Origin: Kitasatospora purpeofusca | GTDB lineage: Bacteria > Actinomycetota > Actinomycetes > Streptomycetales > Streptomycetaceae | Reading direction: 5' to 3' | DNA: 64,000 bases | Assembly (NCBI RefSeq): GCF_000718025.1 | Contig: NZ_JODS01000003.1 | Location: 248,001 to 312,000, forward strand | Shown here: piece after piece, positions 51,078 to 61,508 of the stretch | How positions within the stretch are numbered: position 1 is the first letter of the stretch | Layout: each line of letters opens with the position of its first letter | Notes under the pieces: model-generated | What the model was told of the DNA's origin: nothing | Databases searched by the model: none | What the model saw: only the letters and a program-made list of their open reading frames with translations | Program-made: the position numbers and the translations under genes

Positions 51078-51863
51078 CTACCGCAGCGGCCCCTCCGGCG
51101 GCCGCTGGCGCGGCATGGTGGGCCTGGCCCCCGGCGGCGGCAGCACCCGGACCTGGGCCCCGACGCCCGGCTCGGACCGCCCGCCCCAGCTGCCGGAGGC
51201 CTGGGTGGGCAGCCGGGTCATCCCGGCCCGGAACTCCAGCATCCACTCCGAGGTCTCGGTGCGGACCATGTCCGAGACGTCCTCGCAGAACCGCCGCAGC
51301 ACCCCGAGGCACCGCTCGGCGGCCTCGCCCGCGGTCCCCTCGGTGGGGCCGAGCACCTCCCGCACGCACTCCGACGCCCAGTCGAACTGGAAGGCCTCCA
51401 GTCGGCGCTGCAGGGCCTGCGCGGTGGAGACGTCGCGCATCCAGCCGGAGGTCAGCCCGAACGCCCGGTCCGCGCCGTAGCAGGCGCCGGCCAGCGCCAG
51501 CCCGACGTAGCCCCATTCGGCGGCGTGGGCGACCGTCCCGGTGAGGTCGACCAGCGGGGCGGTGACCCCGCCGGCCGTGAAGCCGGTGGTGCCGAAGCGC
51601 AGCAGCCGGGCCCAGCGGCGCTTACGGATCCGGTCCCGGCGGTACCAGTCGATCGCCTCGACCGCCCGCTCCTCGGACCAGCGGTACAGCTCCTCGAGCC
51701 GCTCGGCGGGTTCGCCCCAGTCCCCGAGCGGGAACTGGCGGGCGCTCAGGTCGGACCGGTGGCGGGTCGACGCGCGGTGCGCGAGGGTCGCGGCGGGCGG
51801 ATCCTCCTCGCCGATCTCCTTGCCCCAGGCACTCTCCTCGGGCTGCATTTCCGGCTGGCTCAC
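51078..51863 (-). CDS. SLATT-domain two-TM protein
   Basis: 261 aa. After about 60 hydrophilic residues, GEPAERLEELYRWSEERAVEAIDWYRRDRIRKRRWARLLRF leads into TM1 (about 110-128), then TM2 (about 138-156, AEWGYVGLALAGACYGADRAFG), followed by SGWMRDVSTAQALQRRLEAFQFDWASE and a helical cytosolic tail. This is the pattern of the SMODS/SLOG-associating 2TM effector (SLATT) family, predicted pore-forming effectors of nucleotide-signalling conflict systems. No CD-NTase, SLOG or reverse transcriptase gene is nearby. GTG 51863 with GGGAG upstream; the longer frame to 52091 looks non-coding. Confidence 0.72.
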   Translation of the reverse strand: MSQPEMQPEESAWGKEIGEEDPPAATLAHRASTRHRSDLSARQFPLGDWGEPAERLEELYRWSEERAVEAIDWYRRDRIRKRRWARLLRFGTTGFTAGGVTAPLVDLTGTVAHAAEWGYVGLALAGACYGADRAFGLTSGWMRDVSTAQALQRRLEAFQFDWASECVREVLGPTEGTAGEAAERCLGVLRRFCEDVSDMVRTETSEWMLEFRAGMTRLPTQASGSWGGRSEPGVGAQVRVLPPPGARPTMPRQRPPEGPLR

Positions 51864-52335
51864 CTGTGGGGCTCCCTGTGGCGGGCGGACGGCTGGTCTG
51901 GCTGGTCCCGACTCTGCGCGGACTGACGTGTCGTCGGCCTGACGGCCGGTGAAACGCCGGACAACGCGCCGAACACGCCGCCGTTCCGGGGCGGGTGCGG
52001 GCGTCCCGGGGCGGCACCGCCGACGGCCGCCGGCGGTGGTCCAACAGCACTTCTTACCGCCAAATGGCTGACCATGGGGGCGCTTCACCAATGATCGTTA
52101 TCGGATTCGGCCACCGGATCCCGAGGTGGGAGGGTTGCGGCGGCCGACGGGATTTCACCCGTCCGAGGGAGTCGTCGGTGACCCGCTGTCCTGACCCGGG
52201 CACCGGAGAGCGACTCCGGCACCCCCGGGACTGGATGATCCTCCGAGGCCGTGCGTGTACCCGACCCCCCTCGATCGTCTCTTCCTACGGGACCGGAGAG
52301 CGGCCGGAACCGGCCACCGACTACCCTTACCCAGC

Positions 52336-53583
<1,248 letters not shown>

Positions 53584-53606
53584 CGGCCGCCCGCCCCCGT
53601 TCCGTC

Positions 53607-53646
53607 CCCGGGCCCCCGGCACGCCTCCGCGCGCCGGGGGCCCGGG
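53607..53646 (+). terminator. purD terminator
   Basis: Perfect 14-bp GC stem (53607-53620 with 53633-53646), 12-base loop, 24 bp after purD. Confidence 0.8.
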
Positions 53647-54282
53647 CGTTCCGGGCCGCGCCCTCCCGCCCCGCCGGGTGCCGTCGGGCGACCCCGCGGG
53701 CCCGTCCGGCGCGAGCCCGGGCGCGGCCGCCCGGTGAGCCCCGCACCCGCCCCAGGGTCCTCCCCGGCAGGCTCCCCGGCACCCCGTGGACAACCCCCAT
53801 GGACGCAGCGGCCGCCGGCGTTTCCGGGCCGGGTGGGACAGGTGCGACACCCGGTGCCGCCACACCGTTCGGTCCCCGGAATCCAGCCCATCGAGTGACA
53901 GCGACCGCATCCGGCTGACGTAACCGGCTGCCCGGCCTTATGGTGCGCTGGACCACGGCACCACAGGTCGGGCCGCTTCCGGCCGCCGCCGGGTAAGGGT
54001 GGTCGTGCGGGGGGATGCTGGACGGCGTCCGGCCGGACCGGACCCGCCGGGCGCTTCCCGGGGGCGGTCGTCCGGTTTTCGGGCGGTGTCACCGGGACGA
54101 GTGGAAACCGGGGCGATCCGGAACACCCACCCGGACCCGGGCGTCGAAAATGTCGGAAGCGCCACGCAGCATGTACTACCGGGGCTCGGACACTACCGTT
54201 TCCCGGTCGGAACTGATCGTTTCGAATCGGCTCAGGGCCCCGTCACGGGTGTCCCGGGGCTCCGAAGGGGGTGCCGCACCGT
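53647..54282. other. 636-bp intergenic region without a convincing gene
   Basis: GC-rich to about 53780, then less so. A 39-codon open frame at 53799-53918 and several longer frames lack Shine-Dalgarno sequences and coding character. Bases 54130-54240 (ATGTACTACC, TTTCGAATCGG) are relatively AT-rich and probably carry the promoter of the next gene. No RNA gene recognised. Confidence 0.5.
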
Positions 54283-55860
54283 ATGGCCGCTGTCGACACC
54301 GCGCGCGCTCACGCCCAGGCGGTCCTGCGGATCAGGGGTCTCGCCCTGGCCGCCGCCGCGCTGCCCGCCGCCACCGCGGTGGTGCTGCTCGCCGGCCGGT
54401 TCACCGGGCGGATCGGTGCCCCCGGCTCCCCCGACGGGGCGGGCTGGGACATCGCCCGCTGGGCGGTCTGCGCGGTCGCCGCGCTGACCCTCCTGGTGGC
54501 CGGGCTGGCCGCCCGCGCCTACCGCCGGGCCGTCCCGCCGCAGACCCCGGCCGTGCCGCTGGACCGCGCCCAGGCCCCCGAGCTGTACCGGCTGATCGAC
54601 GAACTCGCCGACCGGCTGGAGGTCCCCGCGCCGTCCGCCGTGGCGCTCACCCCGGACTGCGACAGCTGGCTGGAGGACGTCCCCTCGTCCGGCTCCCGCC
54701 GCTCCCGGGCGGCCGGCCACCGGCCGACCGCCCCGGTGCTGGTCGTCGGCTCGCCGTTCCTCTGGTGGATGCGGGCCGGTGAGCTGCGGGCCCTGCTGGC
54801 CCCGGTGGTGGCCGGTACCGCGGCCGCCGCGGACCCGGACATCGCCGCCGCCCGGCACTTCCTGCGCGCCCTGGACGCCAGCCTGGACGCCGGCCCCGCC
54901 GACGGACCGGCCGGACTCCCCGGGGGCTGCGCACCGCGCCCGCCCCGCCGGGGCCCGGTCGCCCTGACCGACCGCCTCACCGACCGGATCACCCGCCGGC
55001 TGCTGGGCGCCTGCCGCGAGCACGCCGCCGAGCTGGAGCGCTCCGTCGCCGGCTGGGCCTCCGAGCAGGCCCGCGGCGTCGACTACGGCCTGCGGATCGC
55101 CGCGCAGGAGCAGGTCGGCCTCGCCTACGCGGGCTGGGACCGGCTGCTCACCCGGGTCGCGCTGCCCGCCTGGCGGCTCGGCCGGCACCCCGCGCACCTG
55201 AACGCCGGAGTGGTGGCCGCGCTCACCGAGCTGTCCCGGCGCGACCGGCTGGCCGACGGCTACAGCAGCCGGCTCGGCGACCGCCCGGCCTGCGACCTGC
55301 TGGAGGAGCCCGGCGAGGTGGACGCCGCGGTGTCCCGGCTCGCCGCCGAGCTGTTCTTCGGGGCGCCCGCCTCCGGTGCCTGGCGCGAGCTGGAGTGGGT
55401 CGACTACCCGGCCGAGGTGGTGGACGCCGGCTGGCGGGCCCGCGCCGCCGCCCTGCAGTCGGCGCTGGACCTGCTCGCCCCGCAGGCCCGCCCCGGCGCC
55501 CCGACGCTGACCCGGCTGCTGGGCCGGCTGGCCGACGGCGACGGCGAGCGGCTGGCCGCCGCGCTCGCCGCCCAGCTGGCGCGCACCACCGCGCCCGCGC
55601 CGCTGCTCGAACCGGTCCGGTCCGGGCGGGACGTCCTGGTCGACCACGTCACCGCGATGGTCTGCTGCGCGGCCGTGGACACCGCGGGCGCCGTCCCCGG
55701 CCTCGACTGGCTGGACGGCCCGGTGCTGCTGCTCGGCGGGGTCCGCCGCACCGACCTGGCCGAGCCGGTCGCCCAGGCCGTCGAACAGGGCCAGGACGGG
55801 CCGCTGCGGGCCTGGCTGGACGCCGCGGACGTCCGGCTGGAGAAGCCGGTCCGGCTCTGA
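54283..55860 (+). CDS. M48-like membrane protein lacking the HExxH zinc site
   Basis: 525 aa. Two N-terminal TM helices (about 18-42 and 62-84), then APELYRLIDELADRLEVPAPSAVALTPDCDSWLED, which matches the segment preceding the active site in Ste24/HtpX-type M48 peptidases. PVLVVGSPFLWWMRAGELRALLAPVVAG follows where M48 proteins have L-S-x-x-E-L-x-x-V-L-A-H-E-L-G-H: the His-Glu-His motif is replaced by APVVAG. So it looks like a catalytically dead relative, possibly a scaffold. ATG 54283 with GAAGGGGG upstream; GTG 54271 also possible. Confidence 0.65.
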   Translation: MAAVDTARAHAQAVLRIRGLALAAAALPAATAVVLLAGRFTGRIGAPGSPDGAGWDIARWAVCAVAALTLLVAGLAARAYRRAVPPQTPAVPLDRAQAPELYRLIDELADRLEVPAPSAVALTPDCDSWLEDVPSSGSRRSRAAGHRPTAPVLVVGSPFLWWMRAGELRALLAPVVAGTAAAADPDIAAARHFLRALDASLDAGPADGPAGLPGGCAPRPPRRGPVALTDRLTDRITRRLLGACREHAAELERSVAGWASEQARGVDYGLRIAAQEQVGLAYAGWDRLLTRVALPAWRLGRHPAHLNAGVVAALTELSRRDRLADGYSSRLGDRPACDLLEEPGEVDAAVSRLAAELFFGAPASGAWRELEWVDYPAEVVDAGWRARAAALQSALDLLAPQARPGAPTLTRLLGRLADGDGERLAAALAAQLARTTAPAPLLEPVRSGRDVLVDHVTAMVCCAAVDTAGAVPGLDWLDGPVLLLGGVRRTDLAEPVAQAVEQGQDGPLRAWLDAADVRLEKPVRL

Positions 55861-56094
55861 CCGCATGCCGGCCGGCCCCTCGGGGGCGCGAGCCCCGGGG
55901 GTGAGCGCCCCCGGCCGGACCGGCCGCCCGGGGTCTTCGCAGGCCGGAGGCCGTCCGTCCGACGGCCCCGAAGATTCCCGCCACTAGTTGCTACCGTGGG
56001 GTGACGCAGCGCCAGCACGGTGTGGTGTATTAGACCGCACGCACATCCGGGCGGCACGTGCCAACCGGCGAAGGTGCACCTGGGAGGGGCGCGC

Positions 56095-57636
56095 GTGGGG
56101 ACCGAACTCAACCGCCGCTGGGAGTCCGGGACGCACGCGCACAGCGTCTCCGACCCCTTCGGCCAGGGCCCGCTGCCCTGGCTGCGCAGCCCGGACCAGT
56201 ACGTCGCCGGTGCCGAGGGCGCCGAGGTGCCCTGGTACGTCTCGGTGGACGCGCCCGGGCAGCGCCCGCTGTCCGCCGGGGTGCGGGGCAGACCGGCGGT
56301 CGGCAGCCCGCTCGGCGCCAACGACGAGGAACAGCAGATCAAGGGCTTCGCCTCGGCCGGGGTGGTCCGCCCCGGCGGCTCGGTGGACCTGCGGGTCACC
56401 GTCAACCCGCCCCGCGAGTTCACCGTCGACGTGTTCCGGATCGGCCACTACGCGGGCGACGGCGCGCACCACATGACGTCCAGTCCGCTGATCGCCGGGA
56501 TGTCCCAGCCGGCCCCGATGGTGGTCGGCCGGACCGTCTCCTGCCACCACTGGTGGCACACCTGGCGGTTGCAGATCCCGCAGCACTGGCGGCCCGGCGC
56601 CTACGTCGCCGTGCTCACCACCGCCGACATGCTGCACCGCAGCCACATCCCCTTCACGGTGCGGGACTTCGAGGACCAGAACCGCTCCGCCGAGCTGCTG
56701 CTGGTGCTCCCCGACGTGACCTGGCAGGCGTACAACCTCTTTCCCGAGGACGGCCGCAGCGGCGCCAGCCTCTACCACGCCTGGGACGGCGGCCGGCTGG
56801 TCGGCGAGCCCGAGGCGGCCGTCACCGTCTCCTTCGACCGGCCGCACGCCACGGCCGGGCTGCCGCTGCACGTCGGCCACGCCTACGACTTCATCCGCTG
56901 GGCCGAGCGCTACGGCTACGACCTCTCCTACGCCACCGCCACCGACCTGCACGCCGGCCTGGTCGACGCCTCCCGGCACCGGGCACTGGTCTTCCCCGGC
57001 CACGACGAGTACTGGTCCGAGCCGATGCGCCGCGCCGCCGAACGGGCCCGGGACGGCGGCACCTCGCTGGTCTTCCTCTCCGCCAACACCATGTACTGGC
57101 GGGTCGAGCTGAGCCCCGGTCCCTCCGGCGAGCCCAACCGGATGCTCAACTGCCGCAAGCGCCAGAAGGTCGGCCCCGGCAGCCCGGCCGCCGGGGTGCC
57201 CGGCGCCGCCAGCGCGCTGTGGCGGGACGCGGGCGAGCCCGAGCAGCACCTGCTCGGGCTGCAGTACTCCGGCCGGGTCGCCGCGCCGGTCCCGCTGGTC
57301 GCCCGGCACACCGCGCACTGGCTCTGGGACGGCACCGGCGTCCAGGAGGGCGAGGAGCTGCCCGGGCTGGTGGCCGGCGAGGCGGACCGCTACTACCCCA
57401 AGGTCGCCCTGCCCGAGCACAGCGAGCGGGTGCTGCTCGCGCACTCCCCGTACCGGGACCTGGCCGGCCGCACCCGGCACCAGGAGACCTCGCTCTACCG
57501 GGCCCCCAGCGGGGCGTACGTCTTCGCCTCCGGCACCTTCGCCTGGTCGCCCGCGCTGGACCGGCCGGGGCTCACGGACGAGCGGATCCAGCGGGCCACC
57601 GCCAACCTGCTGGACCGGCTCTGCAAGAACGGCTGA
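56095..57636 (+). CDS. N,N-dimethylformamidase beta-subunit-like protein
   Basis: 513 aa, no signal peptide. A beta-sandwich-like part (about 70-190, GSVDLRVTVNPPREFTVDVFRIGHYAG) precedes a glutamine-amidotransferase-like core: LLLVLPDVTWQAYNLFPEDGRSGASLYHAW, GHAYDFIRWAERYGYDLSYATATDLH, and ALVFPGHDEYWSEPMRRAAERARDGGTSLVFLSANTMYWRVEL. This is the DMFase large-subunit C-terminal domain seen in many actinobacteria. The true substrate is probably not dimethylformamide. GTG 56095 with GGGAGGGG. Confidence 0.75.
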   Translation: MGTELNRRWESGTHAHSVSDPFGQGPLPWLRSPDQYVAGAEGAEVPWYVSVDAPGQRPLSAGVRGRPAVGSPLGANDEEQQIKGFASAGVVRPGGSVDLRVTVNPPREFTVDVFRIGHYAGDGAHHMTSSPLIAGMSQPAPMVVGRTVSCHHWWHTWRLQIPQHWRPGAYVAVLTTADMLHRSHIPFTVRDFEDQNRSAELLLVLPDVTWQAYNLFPEDGRSGASLYHAWDGGRLVGEPEAAVTVSFDRPHATAGLPLHVGHAYDFIRWAERYGYDLSYATATDLHAGLVDASRHRALVFPGHDEYWSEPMRRAAERARDGGTSLVFLSANTMYWRVELSPGPSGEPNRMLNCRKRQKVGPGSPAAGVPGAASALWRDAGEPEQHLLGLQYSGRVAAPVPLVARHTAHWLWDGTGVQEGEELPGLVAGEADRYYPKVALPEHSERVLLAHSPYRDLAGRTRHQETSLYRAPSGAYVFASGTFAWSPALDRPGLTDERIQRATANLLDRLCKNG

Positions 57637-57754
57637 CCGCCGCGGCCCGGGGTCCGGCCCCCCGGCCGGGCCGGTGGCCATGACAGACTCGACCCCAGTG
57701 ACCTCCCCTTTCGCGCCCCACGCCCGCGAACGACCCCTGAGGACTGAGACGATC

Positions 57755-58654
57755 TTGAGCGGATTTGTCACCAAGCCCGAGCCGGTCCAGGTGCCCGGCC
57801 TGGTCCACCTGCACACCGGCAAGGTGCGCGACCTGTACCGCGCCGAGTCGGGTGAGCTGGTGATGGTCGCCAGCGACCGCACCTCGGCCTACGACTGGGT
57901 GCTGCCCAACGAGATCCCGGACAAGGGCCGCATCCTCACCCAGCTCTCGCTGTGGTGGTTCGAGCGGATCGCCGACATCGTGCCCAACCACGTGCTCTCC
58001 ACCGAGGTCCCGGCCGGCGCCCCCGCCGACTGGAAGGGCCGCACCCTGGTCTGCCGCAGCCTGGACATGGTTCCGGTCGAGTGCGTCGCCCGCGGCTACC
58101 TGGCCGGCTCCGGCCTGGAGGAGTACCGGGTCTCCCGCACCGTCTGCGGCATCGCGCTGCCCGAGGGACTGGAGGACGGCTCCGAGCTGCCCGCCCCGAT
58201 CTACACGCCCGCCCTCAAGGCCGAGGTCGGCGAGCACGACGAGAACGTCTCCTACGAGGAGACCGCCCGCCGGGTCGGCGCCGAGCTGGCCAACCAGCTC
58301 CGCCGGACCACCCTGGACGTCTACTCCCGGGCCCGGGACATCGCCCGTGAGCGGGGCATCCTGCTGGCGGACACCAAGTTCGAGTTCGGCCTGCTGGACG
58401 GCGAGCTGGTGATCGGCGACGAGGTGCTCACCCCGGACTCCTCGCGGTTCTGGCCGGCCGACGAGTGGGAGCCGGGCCACCCCCAGCCCTCCTTCGACAA
58501 GCAGATCATCCGCGACTGGCTGACCTCCCCGGCCTCCGGCTGGGACCGGAAGAGCGAGCAGCCGCCGCCGGAGCTGCCGGCCGAGGTCGTCGACCGGGTC
58601 CGGGCCAAGTACGTCGAGGCGTACGAGCGGATCACCGGCCTGACCTGGGTCTGA
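57755..58654 (+). CDS. purC: phosphoribosylaminoimidazole-succinocarboxamide synthase
   Basis: 299 aa. VHLHTGKVRDLYRAESGELVMVASDRTSAYDWVLPNEIPDKG, CVARGYLAGSG and LADTKFEFGL are SAICAR synthetase signatures. TTG 57755 (LSGFVTKPEP) gives the usual family length. In-frame starts further up exist at GTG 57698, which has CAGACT 8 bases before it and could be a leaderless start adding 19 residues, and at ATG 57674; the choice is uncertain. Seventh-to-eighth-step purine enzyme, between purD and purS. Confidence 0.95.
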   Translation: MSGFVTKPEPVQVPGLVHLHTGKVRDLYRAESGELVMVASDRTSAYDWVLPNEIPDKGRILTQLSLWWFERIADIVPNHVLSTEVPAGAPADWKGRTLVCRSLDMVPVECVARGYLAGSGLEEYRVSRTVCGIALPEGLEDGSELPAPIYTPALKAEVGEHDENVSYEETARRVGAELANQLRRTTLDVYSRARDIARERGILLADTKFEFGLLDGELVIGDEVLTPDSSRFWPADEWEPGHPQPSFDKQIIRDWLTSPASGWDRKSEQPPPELPAEVVDRVRAKYVEAYERITGLTWV

Positions 58655-58682
58655 GACCGGGCGGGCGCCCGCGGGCCGGCGG

Positions 58683-59303
58683 TCAGATCCAGCCGTGCTC
58701 GCGGGCGATCCGCACCGCCGCGTGCCGGTTCTCCGCGCCCAGCTTGGCGACGGCCGAGGACAGGTAGTTGCGCACGGTGCCCTGGGAGAGCGAGGCGCGT
58801 TCCGCGATCCCGGCGATCGAGGTGCCGTCCGCGGCCAGCTCCAGCACATCGGTCTCGCGCGGGGTCAGCGGCGTCTCCCCGGCGGAGATCGCGTCCGCCG
58901 CCAGCTCCGGGTCCACGTAGCGGCCGCCGGCCCGGACGGTCCGGATGATCCCGGCCAGGTCGGCCGCGGAGACGGTCTTCGGCAGGAAGCCCCGGACGCC
59001 GACCTCCAGCGCCCGCTTCAGATAGCCGGGGCGGCCGTGACCGGTGACGATCATGCAGCGGCAGTCCGGCAGCAGCGCCCGCAGCCGGGTGGCCACCTCG
59101 ATGCCGTCCAGACCGGGCATCTGGAGGTCCAGCACCGCGATGTCCGGCCGGTGCGCCTCGGCCATCGCCAGCGCCTCCGGGCCGGAGGCCGCCTGCGCGA
59201 CCACGGCGATGTCCTCCTCCAGGGAGAGCAGCGCGGCGAGCGCGCCGCGGATCAGGTGCTCGTCGTCGGCGAGCAGGACGCGGACGGGCGCGGGGTCGGT
59301 CAT
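58683..59303 (-). CDS. NarL/DesR-family response regulator
   Basis: 206 aa. Receiver: VRVLLADDEHLIRGALAALLSLEEDI, phospho-acceptor Asp59 (IAVLDLQMPGLDGIEV), Lys in GFLPKTVSA. LuxR HTH at about 143-200 (LTPRETDVLELAADGTSIAGIAERASLSQGTVRNYLSSAVAKLG). 25 bp downstream of its histidine kinase gene. Convergent with purC. Confidence 0.93.
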   Translation of the reverse strand: MTDPAPVRVLLADDEHLIRGALAALLSLEEDIAVVAQAASGPEALAMAEAHRPDIAVLDLQMPGLDGIEVATRLRALLPDCRCMIVTGHGRPGYLKRALEVGVRGFLPKTVSAADLAGIIRTVRAGGRYVDPELAADAISAGETPLTPRETDVLELAADGTSIAGIAERASLSQGTVRNYLSSAVAKLGAENRHAAVRIAREHGWI

Positions 59304-59328
59304 CGGCGGGCCTTCCGTACGGCGGGGG

Positions 59329-60555
59329 TCAGAGCGGGACGCTGGCGAGCAGCCGGAAGAGCCCCGGCCCGACGTCCGGGACGGTCAGCTCGCCGTTGTG
59401 GGCGGCGAGCCGTTCCCGCAGGCCGCTCAGGCCCGTACCGCCGCCCTGGGAGGGCAGCGGTACGGCCGGCACCCCGTCATTCTCCAGCTCCAGCAGGGCC
59501 CGGCCGCCCTCGCGGCGGAGCCTGATCGAGCAGTGGCCCGCCTCGCTGTGCCGCAGCACATTGGTGGTGGCCTCGCGGATCACCCAGCCGAGCACCGACT
59601 GGACCGCCTCCGGCAGTTGCTCGGCGTGCTCGCCGAGGTCGATCTCGCAGGCCACGTCGGCGGAGCGGAGCACCGCGCGGGCGCCGACCGCCTCCGCGTG
59701 CAGGGCCGCCGTGCGGTAGCCGCGGACCACGTCGCGGACCTCGCGCTGGGACTCCTGGGCGATCTGCTGCACCTCGGCCATCTGCTCGGCGGCCTCCGGG
59801 CGGCCGCGCCGGGCCAGTTGGACGGCCAGCTCGCTCTTGAGCGCGATGGTGGTGAGGTTGCGGCCCATCACGTCGTGCAGGTCGCGGGAGAACCGCAGCC
59901 GCTCCTCGGCGACGGCCAGCCGGGCCTGGGCCTCGCGGGCGGTGTCCAGCTCCTGGACCACCGACTGGAGCCAGGCGAAGCTGCGGCAGCTGCAGCCGAT
60001 GAACAGCATGACCAGCCCGCTGCCGGTCAGCACCCCGAGCGAGGTGCCGAGGGCGGCACCGGTCAGCAGCAGCGCGGGGAGGACGGCGAGCAGGGCGACC
60101 GCCCCGGCGAGGGCCGCCCGGAGCGGGCGCAGCCCGACCGAGGCCGGGCCGAAGGCGGAGAAGAGCATGGTGCTGGCGACCGGGGCGGTGAAGGTCACGA
60201 GCTCCCCGCCGGAGGCCGCGTCGACCCGGGGGCCGAGCAGCAGTAGCGCCCAGGAGCCGGCCACCGCGACGCCGCCGTTGAGGGCGAGCCAGCGCAGGTG
60301 GTCGGTGGGCCGGTTCAGGTAGTGGTCCAGCGAGGTGCGGTAGGCGCGCAGGGTGACCAGGGTCTGGGCGAGGCCGAGCACCAGGGCGACCCTGGAGGCC
60401 GGGTCGCTCCCGGAGTCCGGGTCGGCCAGATTGATCATCACGGTGAGCGGCAGCGGGGCCAGCGCCATCAGGTAGAGCGACCAGCGGAGGTAGAGCTCGG
60501 AGCGCTGGGGCTTGGATCGGCCCCGCCACGCGCGCACCGGATTCACGACACCCAT
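59329..60555 (-). CDS. DesK-type sensor histidine kinase
   Basis: 408 aa. Five to six TM helices in the first 190 residues, a coiled linker (LDTAREAQARLAVAEERLRF), the HisKA_3 box FSRDLHDVMGRNLTTIALKSELA with phospho-His at about 227, and a short HATPase_c (REATTNVLRHS N-box; GGGTGLSGLRERLAAHNG). Senses membrane or envelope state in known relatives. ATG 60555 has GGGGAGCGGAAGAG upstream; ATG 60579 would add eight residues. Confidence 0.92.
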   Translation of the reverse strand: MGVVNPVRAWRGRSKPQRSELYLRWSLYLMALAPLPLTVMINLADPDSGSDPASRVALVLGLAQTLVTLRAYRTSLDHYLNRPTDHLRWLALNGGVAVAGSWALLLLGPRVDAASGGELVTFTAPVASTMLFSAFGPASVGLRPLRAALAGAVALLAVLPALLLTGAALGTSLGVLTGSGLVMLFIGCSCRSFAWLQSVVQELDTAREAQARLAVAEERLRFSRDLHDVMGRNLTTIALKSELAVQLARRGRPEAAEQMAEVQQIAQESQREVRDVVRGYRTAALHAEAVGARAVLRSADVACEIDLGEHAEQLPEAVQSVLGWVIREATTNVLRHSEAGHCSIRLRREGGRALLELENDGVPAVPLPSQGGGTGLSGLRERLAAHNGELTVPDVGPGLFRLLASVPL

Positions 60556-60653
60556 CTCTTCCGCTCCCCGTTCCGTCATGATCGTGCTGCGGCCTTCTTA
60601 TCAGAGGTCGAACGGGGAGCGGGCCTTCGGATCTGTACCGGGCGGACGGGCGC

Positions 60654-61508
60654 TCAGCGGCGCGGCTCCCAGCGGAAGTACCGGACGGCGCCCCAGACCG
60701 CGAGGGCGAGCCAGACGCCCCCGGTCACCAGGTGCGGAGCGGCGGTGGCCCAGGTACCGGCGAACCCCGTCGGGGCGGCCGAGCCGTCGGTGCCGAACCA
60801 GCCGACCCGGACCAGCTGGAAGGCCGGGGTGGAGGGCAGCAGCCGGCAGATGTCGGCGAGGCGCTCGGGCATGACCTCCAGCGGGACGAACAGCCCGGAG
60901 CCGAACTGGGTGAGCAGCAGGACCGGCATGGTGGTGATGCCGGCGCTCTCCACGGTCCGGGTGAAGGCGCTGGAGACGGCGGCCAGTGCCATCAGCGTCG
61001 CGACCGCCAGGGCCAGGCCGACGACCAGCAGCAGCGGGTTGACCGGGGCGGTGAGGTGCAGGGCACTGGCGCCGACGACACCGATCACCCCGCACATCAG
61101 CAGGGCCAGGCCGACCGAGGGGACGGCGGTGCCGACCAGGATCTCGATGTCCCGGGCCTCCCCGGTGCGCAGCCGCTTGAGCACCAGCTCGCCGCGGCGG
61201 GCCACGTAGGCGGCGGTCAGGTTGTAGTAGACGACGAAGGCCAGCACCATGCCGACCGCGCCGTTGACCAGCAGCGAGTCGACGTCCAGGCCGGGGCTGC
61301 TCTCGGCCTGCTGGTCGAGGACGCTCTTGAGCCCGCCGATCAGCAGCACCGGCAGCAGTACGGCGGTGAACAGGGCGGTCCGGTTGCGGAGCAGCAGGAC
61401 CCCCTCGGCCCGGCCGAGGGCGAGCAGCCGACGGACGACGGTGCTCCGCGGGCCGACGCCGGAGGACCGGGGGCGCTGCGGACCGGCGGTGGTGGTGGCG
61501 GTGGTCAT
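60654..61508 (-). CDS. ABC-2-type transporter permease
   Basis: 284 aa, six TM helices with the typical large extracellular loop after TM1 (LKSVLDQQAESSPGLDVDSLLVNG). ELVLKRLRTGEARDIEILVGTAVPS is the ABC-2 coupling-helix region. ATG 61508 overlaps the ATPase stop by four bases (ATGA). Partner of the ATPase upstream, upstream of the DesK/DesR pair. Confidence 0.9.
   Translation of the reverse strand: MTTATTTAGPQRPRSSGVGPRSTVVRRLLALGRAEGVLLLRNRTALFTAVLLPVLLIGGLKSVLDQQAESSPGLDVDSLLVNGAVGMVLAFVVYYNLTAAYVARRGELVLKRLRTGEARDIEILVGTAVPSVGLALLMCGVIGVVGASALHLTAPVNPLLLVVGLALAVATLMALAAVSSAFTRTVESAGITTMPVLLLTQFGSGLFVPLEVMPERLADICRLLPSTPAFQLVRVGWFGTDGSAAPTGFAGTWATAAPHLVTGGVWLALAVWGAVRYFRWEPRR

Noticed and set aside
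53799..53918. 39-aa plus-strand frame (MDAAAAGVSGPGG...)
   Set aside because: No Shine-Dalgarno, low-complexity composition, and it is the tail end of a longer shadow frame of purD.
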